Shown here: one piece after another, positions 1 to 9,065 of the stretch
Layout of the letters: every line of letters begins with the position of its first letter
How positions within the stretch are numbered: the first letter of the stretch is position 1
DNA from: Rhodiola kirilowii
Taxonomy: Eukaryota > Streptophyta > Magnoliopsida > Saxifragales > Crassulaceae
DNA length: 64,000 nt
NCBI GenBank assembly: GCA_033675215.1
Contig: JAUCNB010000012.1
Coordinates: 2,852,001-2,916,000, forward strand
Reading direction: 5' to 3'
Notes under the pieces: generated by a model
What the model saw: the letters and a program-made list of their open reading frames with translations, nothing else
Told to the model about the DNA's origin: nothing
The model's database searches: none
Translations under genes and position numbers: made by a program

Positions 1-1770
1 GGACGAACAAAGACAAACTTAAGTCCCATTCTAAGGTTTGTCTTAGTTCATCCCAAGTTAGTCTCTTTCTAAGGACAACTTAGACAAACCTTAGAATGAG
101 ACTAACGAGACCAACTTGGGACGAACAAAGACAAACTTAAGTCTCATTCTAAGTTTTGTCTATGTTCGTCCCAAGTTAGTCTCTTTCTAAGGACGAACTT
201 AGACAAACCTTAGAATGAGACTAACGAGACAAACATGGGACGAACAAAGACAAACTTAAGTCTCATTCTAAGGTTTGTCTAAGTTTGTCCCAAGTTAGTC
301 TGTTTCTAAGGACGAACTTAGACAAACCTTAGAATGAGACTAACGAGACTAACTTGGGACGAACAAAGACAAACTTAAGTCCCATTCTAAGGTTTGTCTT
401 AGTTCGTCCCAAGTTAGTCTCTTTCTAAGGACGAACTTAGACAAACCATAGAATGAGACTAACGAGACTAACTTGGGAAGAACAAAGACAAACTTAAGTC
501 TCATTCTAAGGTTTGTCTAAGTTCGTCCCAAGTAATTCTCTTTCTAAGGACGAACTTAGATAAACCTTAGAATGAGACTAACAAGACTAGCTTTGGACAA
601 ACAAAGAAAAACGTTAGTCTCATTATAAGGTTTGTCTTAGTTCGTCCCAAGTTAGTCTCTTTCTAAGGACGAACTTAGACAAACCTTAGAATGAGACTAA
701 CGAGACTAACTTGGGACAAACAAAGACAAACTTAAGTCCCATTCTAAGGTTTGTCTTAGTTCATCCCAAGTTAGTCTCTTTCTAAGGACGAACTTAGACT
801 AACCTTAGAATGAGACTAACAAGACTAACTTGGGACGAACAAAGACAAACTTAAGTCTCATTCTAAGGTTTGTCTAAGTTCGTCCCAAGTTAATCTCTTT
901 CTAAGGATAAACTTAGACAAACCTTAGAATGAGACTAACGAGACAAACTTGGGACGAACATAGACAAACTTAAGTCTCATTCTAAGGTTTTTCTAAGTTC
1001 GTCCCAAGTTAGTCTCTTTCTAAGGACGAACTTAGACAAACCTTAGAATGAGACTAACGAGACTAACTTGGGACGAACACAGAAAAACTTAAGTCCCATT
1101 CTAAGGTTTGTCTTAGTTCGTCCCAAATTAGTCTCTTTCTAAGGACGAACTTAGACAAACCTTAGAATGAGACTAACGAGACAAACTTGGGAAGAACAAA
1201 GACAAACTTAAGTCCCATTCTATGGTTTGTCTTAGTTCGTCCCAAGTTAGTCTCTTTCTAAGGACAACTTAGACAAACCTTAGAATGAGACTAACGAGAC
1301 TAACTTGGGACGAACAAAGACAAACTTCAGTCTCATTCTAAGTTTTGTCTAAGTTTGTCCCAAGTTAGTCTCTTTCTAAGGACGAACTTAGACAAACCTT
1401 AGAATGAGACTAACGAGACAAACTTGGGACGAACAAAGACAAACTTAAGTCTCATTCTAAGGTTTGTCTAAGTTCGTCCCAAGTTAGTCTCTTTCTAAGG
1501 ACGAACTTAGACTAACCTTAGAATGAGACTAATGAGACTGACTTGGGACGAACAAAGACAAACTTAAGTCCCATTCTAAGGTTTGTCTTAGTTCGTCCCA
1601 AGTTAGTCTCTTTCAAAGGACGAAGTTAGACAAATCTTAGAATGAGACTAACGAGACTAACTTGGGACGAACAAAGACAAACTTAAGTCTCATTCTAAGG
1701 TTTGTCTAAGTTCGTTCCAAGTTATTCTCTTTCTAAGGACGAAATTAGACAAACCTTAGAATGAGACTAA
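1..1770. repeat. 119-bp satellite array, left segment
   Basis: About 15 head-to-tail copies of a 119-bp monomer, truncated by the window edge. The phase moves back one base per 120, which fixes the period at 119. Each copy has the blocks gacgaacttagacaaacc, gagactaacttgggacgaac and gttcgtcccaagttagtctc. A monomer one base short (ggacaactt instead of ggacgaactt) appears near 74 and 1261, ten monomers apart, which points to a local 10-mer duplication. There is no gene here. Confidence 0.97.
1766..1770. other. Target site duplication, left copy (gypsy element)
   Basis: The bases actaa directly precede the TG terminus of the left LTR and recur directly after the CA terminus of the right LTR (9066-9070). 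Removing the element and one copy restores an ordinary satellite monomer (atgagactaacgag). Confidence 0.93.
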
Positions 1771-3226
1771 TGAACAGGCTGTCGTCGTACCTGTGCAAAA
1801 ACAATTTATATTTTTCCTCGCTCTTGGCTGTGGGTTAGTACAGTGATGAGTAAGGGTCGAACCCTAGGGAGCTAGATGGTTACTACTTCGTTCTGAAATA
1901 GAGAAAAAAACAAGAAACTAGTGCGAAAGTAAAGGTTAATGTAATGATCGAAAATTGCTAAGGGATTTATCAATCAGAGAAGATATTCAGGTTAGGGTAT
2001 TATTCAATTGTGACTTCGTTTATCCTTGATTTCTAAGTATTTATTCTAGCTTTCTTAGGGTTACTCCTGGTCTGGTTATAACCGTTTAATTCTAGCAAAC
2101 CTAATACTCCTGGTCTGGTTATATTAGGTTTCGTGCAACTACTTATTCTAACTGGGTCGGTATCAAATAAGCAGTGAAAAGATAGTAAGGATTACTATGT
2201 TAAGTTGTACCCTTTCGGATCTCCCCTTAACCTAATAAATTCAAACTATTAATGTGCACAAGAACTAAATAGAAAGCATGAATAATGTTGAAGAACAGAA
2301 TCTCAAAACAATCGTCACAATTATTTAACCCTAACCCGAATAATTGGATTAGTTACACATCGACATAAGTAAACAATGCAAATAATAAAAGGAAGAAACT
2401 TCACTAATTGACCGAGATGAAGAACATGAGGAGCAAGGCACGGCTGAAGCAAGGAATGAGGTCTGGCTGTGTATGACTGAGACGCTGGCGGAGGAAGGAG
2501 GGACAGCTAGGGCACGGCTGTGTGTGTTGTGAGATCGATGGATTTCTCTGTGATTTTCGGATGGTTTGAAGACTGCAGGATCTCCTGTATTTATAGGGTT
2601 TGAGAAACCCTAACTTGGTGAATAAGCTACGAAACCCTAGCATCGCATGCACATTGGGCCGGCTGCTGAACTTTGATTGGATGGGATAAGGCTGGAATGC
2701 TCGAATGGCCGGACGCATGGAGCTCGGAGGCTCGCTCGGAGGAATGCGCCAAAGAGCTCGGATGGCCGGTCGGAGGTGCGGGCTGGAGGTCGGATGCTCG
2801 ATCGGCTGGACGGGCTGGAGGTCGGATGCTCGATCGGCTGGACGGGCTGGAGCTCGCATGCCCGCTCGGAGGCACGCTCGCATGCCCGCTCGGATGGAGC
2901 TCGGATGGCCGGCTGGAGCTCGGATGGCCGCTCGGACGTGGCCTGCTTCTTCCCGGACGCGACCTGGTTTTCTTCGGCCATCTTTTGATTTCCTCGGGCC
3001 ATTCTTCATTTTTCTCGGCCATTCTTCATTTCAAGTGCCTATGGACCGGTCAAAAACTCCTTGTGATGTTTTAGGCTCCAAAAGCCGTCTTTTGAATGTG
3101 ATTCCTCTTAGAGCTTCCAATTCACCTGTAACACAAGACAATACTAAAAAGTAACTGTTCGTATATAAAAGTACTGGAATTGGTGGGATTTGATGACTCG
3201 ATGAGTCGTATAAATATGGCTCATCA
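1771..3226 (-). repeat. 3' LTR of the gypsy element (1,456 bp)
   Basis: Starts TGAACAGG and ends GGCTCATCA on the plus strand and is nearly identical to 7598-9065. On the element strand it begins TGATGAGCC. It carries a GC-rich block (about 2700-2950) with a 32-bp tandem repeat, and a TATAAATA box on the minus strand near 2590. The long open frames in the GC-rich block, on both strands, come from the repeat and are not genes. Confidence 0.95.
2780..2850. repeat. 32-bp minisatellite within the gypsy 3' LTR
   Basis: The block starting gggctggaggtcggatgctc begins at 2780 and 2812, and a diverging third copy begins at 2844, giving a 32-bp period. Shorter GC-rich relatives (gctcggatggccgg, gcatgcccgctcgg) continue to about 2940. 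The same structure is in the other LTR at about 8607-8677. The 12-bp length difference between the two LTRs lies in these downstream relatives. Confidence 0.85.
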
Positions 3227-3240
3227 AACCACCCCACACT
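3227..3240 (-). other. Polypurine tract of the gypsy element
   Basis: Read on the minus strand, the 14 bases next to the 3' LTR are AGTGTGGGGTGGTT, immediately followed by the LTR start TGATGAGC. A G-rich purine run directly upstream of the 3' LTR is the expected plus-strand priming site of reverse transcription. Confidence 0.82.
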
Positions 3241-3720
3241 TAAACTTGTTCGTCCCGAACAAGGGCTAGGTCATAAGAGGAAATAAATGAAGTACGAACA
3301 TCACAAAGCTTCGGTCATCCTAGACGTGCTACATGGACATGAATCGATTACTCTAGATCTCGCCTGTTATGCATGCTTGCTACTAATGTCATTGTGGGAA
3401 AAACATGGGGTTAATGATACGTGTTACCTTTGAAGCCGAGATGCAAACCAATTCGGATGTCTCGGGAGATAGCCCTTTTCAGACCCATGAACCCTCATTC
3501 TCGGACTCGAACTCGCTGCTATATGGTTATGCTTTGCCGCTTTTTCTTGCACGTGATTGATTCGAGCTTCAAAGTGTTGAGTGTTTTTCGGTCAGCTATA
3601 GTGTCTGATTTTGATGTATCAGTGGTACTCTTCACTTATTTCGGTGTAAACCTTCACAATGATGATGGATTTGAACTTTTGTAGTGCGGATTGTGAATTG
3701 CTCGAACCGTGATTTCTTCT

Positions 3721-3867
3721 CCTTTTGACGCGAGTCAAGCCGAGGGTCGCTCGTCTATTTTCCCGGTTACTCGGATTAGAAACCTTCCTGCTCTCACTCA
3801 TCATCGTCCTTTTGACACGGGTCAAGTCAAGGGTCGCTTGCCTATTTTCTCGGCTACTTGGACTAGA
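3721..3867. repeat. 87-bp-spaced direct duplication
   Basis: Two 60-bp blocks at 3721-3780 and 3808-3867 share ccttttgac, gggtcgct, ctattttc and a final ctaga/ttaga with scattered substitutions. Their divergence is far greater than that between the LTRs, so the duplication predates this insertion and belongs to the family's master copy. Confidence 0.8.
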
Positions 3868-4667
3868 GCTTGGACGGTGTGAAGTTTTCCCGTCCCGACC
3901 AACCGCAAGGGTGCCGCAGTGGCGGAGCAGACTCGTACTATGTCGTCTCGAAGTGCTAGCCTCCACGAGCTCTACATAACCATACATCCTGAGTTCGGTC
4001 TTTGAATGATCTGTCAAGTCTCTCTAGGGCGTTTCTATCAACTCCACATCCCTGTTTATCTCAACTAACAAAGGCAGGTAAAGATTTTAAGATCACATGT
4101 TAGTCGCACAATCAAGTTTCATCAAAGACATGCATGTAAAATCGGCTATATCTATTTCACCAAATCATTATCCACTACTGCAAGTCTGGGAAATAGTGAA
4201 GTATCATGTACAAAAAATTTTAAAATTGACCCAAAACGTGCTGACTCTGTGCAGGGTGCAGGAAATAAACGTGCTGACTCAATACTGACTCTCCCACCCC
4301 ACACTTTTGAAATGAGCCGTGTCCTCACGGCACGACTCAAATCTAGACACACAAATGCATGCAATAAATAGATAAGGAAAGGAAAAGGGTAGAACGAGAC
4401 TCCCCTGGGGTGTAGACGGTGGTCGGCTGAACTCGGATCAAGTCCGGGGCTAAAATGCGTAGCTCCAAGGGAATTATCCGGCCGACTAAGTCCAATCCCT
4501 GCAAAATGAAACCAAATCCTTTCCAAGGTACAATGTGACAATAATGACTCAAAACAACATAATAAGTAAATAAACCGAAATGTAAAAGAATTGCAAACCG
4601 TGCAGGGCTGCCTCCCTGCGAGCGCCTTTGTTTAACGTCGTTGGCTCGACAGTACCTCATGTAGGGA

Positions 4668-7274
4668 TCACAAGGTAGGATCCCATGGGCGTGTGAGGTC
4701 AAACTTCTGCTCAGCAATTCCTTCTGTTCGGCCAGTGTGCTTCCCTAGTTGTGCACTTGGCTCTGCTCTCCAACTTTCCGACGGTTTCTTCCCTTTATAG
4801 CCTCGAGAAGATGAGGACATCTTGGCCATAGCTGCTGGCCTGGTAGTCTGAAGAGCCTGCTCTGGTGGGTCTGGAACTAGGGTCTCATAGTCTGTGGTGT
4901 GCACAATATCTGGTGGTTTCCTTGTGCATGGTCGGTTCACATCCTCGTAGACATAGAAATCGGCCTCCTTACCGCCATATGATAACGATAGTAGGCCTAA
5001 GTCCATGTTGATCTGAGTCTTCGTGTCGTAGAGGAATGGCCGTCCCAAAATCAGTCCTGGTGGCTTGCCCTTTCTGGAATTCTCCATCTGCAAGACATAG
5101 AAATCTGCAGGCACAGCAAGATCTCCTACCCGAAGGGTCAGATTTTCGAGAAGTCCAGTGGGGCGAACACACGACCTGTCTCCCAACTCTATAGATAGCT
5201 TAGGGGGCTTCAACGGACCGAGGTTCAGCGAGTAGTACAGAGAGTAAGGCATCACATTGATGGCAGCACCTAAGTCAATCAAGCAGTGGGGTATCTGGGT
5301 TTTGCCGATGCCACAGGTGACTGTGAAGGCTCCTGGGTCCTTATTCTTTCCTGGAGGTGTCTCATGGCTCGCTGTAGGTGACGACCTCATCATCTGATCG
5401 GTTTGTGTTGGCCTGACCACCATCCTTGTTTCTGACTCAGCTTTCTCACACATCTGATCTCCACGAGTAACTATAGCATAAGAGGAACCGTGAGTTGTAG
5501 TGTCTTTGATGACAAGGGCCGGTGCTTCCTCAGGTATAAGCTGGCCGAATTCCTCTGTTGGTTTGATGGTCTCTTCAACTGCTGCATCCACCTTAATCAC
5601 CTCAACTAGGCTGACGTTTCCTCTCGAGTTTTCAACTGTCTGTGAGGGGAGTCGTCCTACGTGTAGACTAGCTGCGAGGTCTGAGACTGTAGTAGTGAGC
5701 TGGGACATTTGCTTCTTCAAATCTTCTATGTCTCCTTTGGTCGTGGCCCGATCCTGAATCACAGCTGATGCCAGATCTTTTATCATGTCCTCGAGAGCCT
5801 TGTTGGATGAGCCTTGATTGCTCAGACCTGGCTGATTACTGTTCTGTCCTCTCTGCTGGTACTGATTTGGTGCATTCTGTCCAGGCGTATTTTGCCGAAA
5901 CTGATGATGAGGATGCTGGTAAGGCTGCTGGGTCTGCTGAGGTGCATTCTGACGTGCTGTCTGCTGTTGCTGGTTATTGTTCCTCCAGGTTCCTTGATTG
6001 GGTGCTGCTGCGTCATGTTGTCTGACTGGCCCTGGCTGATTGCCATAACTCTGATAATTGCCCACTGCATTTACATCAGCCTGGTTGTCTGCTACTAAGG
6101 TAGGGCACTCGTCCGTCTTGTGATCGGTAGCTGCACAGAACTCACATGGCTTCACCTGGACTGGTTGCCTTCGGATGACATGTTGCATCAGCTCCCTCAT
6201 TTCCTTCATTTCTGCGGCCATAGCACTGATTGAGGGCTCAACTTTCGACACGTTCTTTGTTCGGGCATACTCGTCCTCCTTGGTTGATTCATCCTGGAAC
6301 CGCTCACTTTCTGCCACTGATATGATCTTCTGTTTTACTCTGGCTGGCGTCAGGTTCATGAGATTACCTCCTGCTGAGGCTTCCAACAGCTTCCTCTCTA
6401 GCCTGCGTAGTCCATCCAGCATGTACTCGACAATGACTTTCTCTGGGAGCTCGAGGTTGCAGCAACTCTTTTCCAAGGCCAGGAACTTCTCCACATACTC
6501 GTACATAGTCTCATTTGGGCCTTGCTTGAGCTCTTGTAACTGCTTCCAGACTTGCGCTGCACGCCCAGCTGGATAGTATTTGCTGACGAATTGCTTTTGC
6601 ATCTGGTCCCATGTGTAGATACTATCGGGGGGCAAGGATAGAAACCAATCTGCGGCAGCGTTTGTAAGTGAGAAGTAGAACGCCTTTAGCTTGAAAATTT
6701 CGACGTCGGCTCCGTGAGGTTTCAGGTTTAAGCATAACCCGTGATAGCGTGTCAGGTGAGATGTAGCAGACTCTCCCTTGGTTCCAGAGAACTTGGGCAG
6801 GTTGTGAATGACTGAGGTGCTGACTGTTATGGCTGCGAGGTCCGGTCCTTCATAGATAGGCCATGTCTGGTCTCTGAAATTGGGAACCGAAAGCTCGCCC
6901 ATGGTAGGTCCTTCATATTCGTCCTCTTCATCGTCTCTGACTACTGGCTGTTGTTGAGGTCTCTGAGGTGGTGGGTATGGATGTTGTGGGTGATATGGTA
7001 ATGGTGGGTATGGTGGATATTGGGGGTATGGCGGTTGTGGGTACTGTGGATACGGTGGTGGTGGATACTGCTGATAAGGTGGTGGGTACTGAGGGTACTG
7101 TGGGTATGGCGGTTGGAGTTGGTGTTGAAGTTGGTTTTGTTGTTGCTGTTGAACTTGTCCCGGGATAGCCCCCCTGATTTCGCCATTCTGTACTCCTTGT
7201 ACATTCTGGTTGACTTCTACGTTAATGTGACTGTTGTGACTGTTGCCACCAACGCTGCTTCCTGCATGAGACAT
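4668..7274 (-). CDS. gag: Gag-protease polyprotein of the gypsy element
   Basis: An open frame of 868 codons starting at the ATG at 7274; the frame runs 12 codons further upstream only from a GTG. The N-terminal ~120 residues are low complexity, rich in Gln, Pro and Tyr (PPYPQYPQYPP repeats). Next comes a retrotransposon Gag domain (PF03732 type) with the W-F-L-S-L-P and W-D-Q-M-Q-K-Q-F signatures, then a CCHC zinc knuckle (CEFCAATDHKTDEC, CX2CX4HX4C). A Gln/Asn-rich linker follows. Near the C-terminus is a retropepsin-like domain with the LIDLGAAINVMP active-site region and the closing ILGRPFL motif. Gag would form cytoplasmic particles that package the RNA, and the protease would process Gag. 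With no polymerase or integrase in this element, it would need those in trans from a relative. The frame is uninterrupted. Confidence 0.9.
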   Translation of the reverse strand: MSHAGSSVGGNSHNSHINVEVNQNVQGVQNGEIRGAIPGQVQQQQQNQLQHQLQPPYPQYPQYPPPYQQYPPPPYPQYPQPPYPQYPPYPPLPYHPQHPYPPPQRPQQQPVVRDDEEDEYEGPTMGELSVPNFRDQTWPIYEGPDLAAITVSTSVIHNLPKFSGTKGESATSHLTRYHGLCLNLKPHGADVEIFKLKAFYFSLTNAAADWFLSLPPDSIYTWDQMQKQFVSKYYPAGRAAQVWKQLQELKQGPNETMYEYVEKFLALEKSCCNLELPEKVIVEYMLDGLRRLERKLLEASAGGNLMNLTPARVKQKIISVAESERFQDESTKEDEYARTKNVSKVEPSISAMAAEMKEMRELMQHVIRRQPVQVKPCEFCAATDHKTDECPTLVADNQADVNAVGNYQSYGNQPGPVRQHDAAAPNQGTWRNNNQQQQTARQNAPQQTQQPYQHPHHQFRQNTPGQNAPNQYQQRGQNSNQPGLSNQGSSNKALEDMIKDLASAVIQDRATTKGDIEDLKKQMSQLTTTVSDLAASLHVGRLPSQTVENSRGNVSLVEVIKVDAAVEETIKPTEEFGQLIPEEAPALVIKDTTTHGSSYAIVTRGDQMCEKAESETRMVVRPTQTDQMMRSSPTASHETPPGKNKDPGAFTVTCGIGKTQIPHCLIDLGAAINVMPYSLYYSLNLGPLKPPKLSIELGDRSCVRPTGLLENLTLRVGDLAVPADFYVLQMENSRKGKPPGLILGRPFLYDTKTQINMDLGLLSLSYGGKEADFYVYEDVNRPCTRKPPDIVHTTDYETLVPDPPEQALQTTRPAAMAKMSSSSRGYKGKKPSESWRAEPSAQLGKHTGRTEGIAEQKFDLTRPWDPTL

Positions 7275-7574
7275 GTTACAAGAAATAGCAAGCACCGGTC
7301 TAGCAAACACCGTAATAGCACAGACAGACTAGCAACAAAGGGTTCCCAGGAGATTGGAGGGGTCACAGCGGTCCCACTTAAAACCCAAAATCCTTAGACT
7401 CGTAAGTCTTGGTGACAGAACTCTCTGAGAGCTAGAAATTGGAAATCGAAAAGAATGAAAATCAAAAATCGAACAGTTGAAATTGAAATATCACCGAGAT
7501 AAGCAAATTTCGAAATAATGCAAAGAGAAAAATAAACGAAAAAGTAAAGAAGAACAAATTTCACCGTGCTTAGC
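7275..7574 (-). other. Leader between primer binding site and gag
   Basis: A 300-bp untranslated leader on the element strand, A-rich on the plus strand (repeated gaaaatcgaa and aaagaagaaca-like runs). It would hold packaging signals in an LTR element. No gene or second motif is visible. Confidence 0.7.
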
Positions 7575-7592
7575 TCCCCGGCAACGGTGCCA
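7575..7592 (-). other. Primer binding site, tRNA-Asp type
   Basis: Read on the minus strand this is TGGCACCGTTGCCGGGGA, starting 5 nt after the 5' LTR. It is complementary to the 3' end of plant tRNA-Asp(GTC), which ends CCCCGGCAACGGCGCCA, with one mismatch. A tRNA-Asp primer is typical of Athila-group and some Tat-group elements, and it confirms the minus-strand orientation. Confidence 0.88.
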
Positions 7593-7597
7593 TTTTT

Positions 7598-9065
7598 TGA
7601 ACAGGCTGTCGTCGTACCTGTGCAAAAACAATTTATATTTTTCCTCGCTCTTGGCTGTGGGTTAGTACAGTGATGAGTAAGGGTCGAACCCTAGGGAGCT
7701 AGATGGTTACTACTTCGTTCTGAAATAGAGAAAAAAACAAGAAACTAGTGCGAAAGTAAAGGTTAATGTAATGATCGAAAATTGCTAAGGGATTTATCAA
7801 TCAGAGAAGATATTCAGGTTAGGGTATTATTCAATTGTGACTTCGTTTATCCTTTATTTCTAAGTATTTATTCTAGCTTTCTTAGGGTTACTCCTGGTCT
7901 GGTTATAACCGTTTAATTCTAGCAAACCTAATACTCCTGGTCTGGTTATATTAGGTTTCGTGCAACTACTTATTCTAACTGGGTCGGTATCAAATAAGCA
8001 GTGAAAAGATAGTAAGGATTACTATGTTAAGTTGTACCCTTTCGGATCTCCCCTTAACCTAATAAATTCAAACTAATAATGTGCACAAGAACTAAATAGA
8101 AAGCATGAATAATGTTGAAGAACAGAATCTCAAAACAATCGTCACAATTATTTAACCCTAACCCGAATAATTGGATTAGTTACACATCGACATAAGTAAA
8201 CAATGCAAATAATAAAAGGAAGAAACTTCACTAATTGACCGAGATGAAGAACTTGAGGAGCAAGGCACGGCTGAAGCAAGGAATGAGGTCTGGCTGTGTA
8301 TGACTGAGACGCTGGCGGAGGAAGGAGGGACAGCTAGGGCACGGCTGTGTGTGTTGTGAGATCGATGGATTTCTCTGTGATTTTCGGATGGTTTGAAGAC
8401 TGCAGGATCTCCTGTATTTATAGGGTTTGAGAAACCCTAACTTGGTGAATAAGCTACGAAACCCTAGCATCGCATGCACATTGGGCCGGCTGCTGGACTT
8501 TGATTGGATGGGATAAGGCTGGAATGCTCGAATGGCCGGACGCATGGAGCTCGGAGGCTCGCTCGGAGGAATGCGCCAAAGAGCTCGGATGGCCGGTCGG
8601 AGGTGCGGGCTGGAGGTCGGATGCTCGATCGGCTGGACGGGCTGGAGGTCGGATGCTCGATCGGCTGGACGGGCTGGAGCTCGCATGCCCGCTCGGAGGC
8701 ACGCTCGCATGCCCGCTCGGATGGAGCTCGGATGGCCGAGTGGATGGCCGGCTGGAGCTCGGGTGGCCGCTCGGACGTGGCCTGCTTCTTCCCGGACGCG
8801 ACCTGGTTTTCTTCGGCCATCTTTTGATTTCCTCGGGCCATTCTTCATTTTTCTCGGCCATTCTTCATTTCAAGTGCCTATGGACCGGTCAAAAACTCCT
8901 TGTGATGTTTTAGGCTCCAAAAGCCGTCTTTTGAATGTGATTCCTCTTAGAGCTTCCAATTCACCTGTAACACGAGACAATACTAAAAAGTAACTGTTCG
9001 TATATAAAAGTACTGGAATTGGTGGGATTTGATGACTCGATGAGTCGTATAAATACGGCTCATCA
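7598..9065 (-). repeat. 5' LTR of the gypsy element (1,468 bp)
   Basis: Nearly identical to 1771-3226 apart from about 7 substitutions and 12 extra bp inside the GC-rich block (around 8737-8750). It begins TGAACAGG and ends CTCATCA on the plus strand and is flanked by actaa. As the upstream LTR it would carry the active promoter. Confidence 0.95.
8415..8422 (-). promoter_or_regulatory. Putative TATA box of the gypsy 5' LTR
   Basis: The minus strand reads CCCTATAAATACAGGAG here, a good plant TATA context, about 645 bp into the LTR from its 5' end. Transcription would start roughly 30 bp further along the minus strand, leaving about 800 bp of R-U5. The same box is in the other LTR near 2590. 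Confidence 0.65.

Larger units (their letters stand above)
3227..4667 (-). other. Non-coding 3' internal region of the gypsy element
   Basis: About 1.44 kb between the gag stop codon and the 3' LTR. I see no domain of pol in either strand. It includes a diverged direct duplication with an 87-bp period (3721-3780 and 3808-3867, both starting ccttttgac and ending ggattaga or ggactaga). Short open frames here have no recognisable motif. In related autonomous elements pol would occupy this position. Confidence 0.75.
1771..9065 (-). mobile_element. Ty3/gypsy LTR retrotransposon, gag-protease-only (non-autonomous), Athila/Tat-like
   Basis: This is a complete LTR-to-LTR element of 7,295 bp inserted in the satellite and oriented on the minus strand. 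Its parts in element order are: 5' LTR (7598-9065), an 18-bp primer binding site matching plant tRNA-Asp at all but one base, a leader, one open frame for Gag plus retropepsin-like protease (4668-7274), a non-coding 3' region, a purine-rich tract and the 3' LTR (1771-3226). No reverse transcriptase, RNase H or integrase region is present, which fits the non-autonomous TR-GAG class of plants. The tRNA-Asp site and the protease signature suggest the Athila/Tat side of Ty3/gypsy; the lineage is inference. The LTRs differ by about 7 substitutions and one 12-bp indel, counted by eye, so the insertion is young: about 0.2 million years at 1.3e-8 per site per year. As a gag-only element it looks whole. 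Confidence 0.92.

Noticed and set aside
1-1770. CRISPR array
   Set aside because: Repeats are directly adjacent with no unique spacers, the period is 119 bp, and the content is plant; this is a satellite.
2404-3154. Overlapping open frames of 103-201 codons on both strands (and the same again at 8231-8993)
   Set aside because: They lie in the GC-rich repeated block of the gypsy LTRs, have Arg/Ser/Pro- or Gly/Arg-rich low-complexity products, occur in several frames at once, and match no domain.
3227-4667. Possible hidden host gene fragment captured by the gypsy element
   Set aside because: Six-frame reading shows only short frames without motifs, and the 87-bp duplication looks like element sequence; capture cannot be supported.
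7020-7397. Plus-strand open frames opposite the gypsy gag start (66-125 codons)
   Set aside because: They are the complement of the Pro/Gln/Tyr-rich repeat of Gag, with Val/Gly/Trp-rich products, and are not independent genes.
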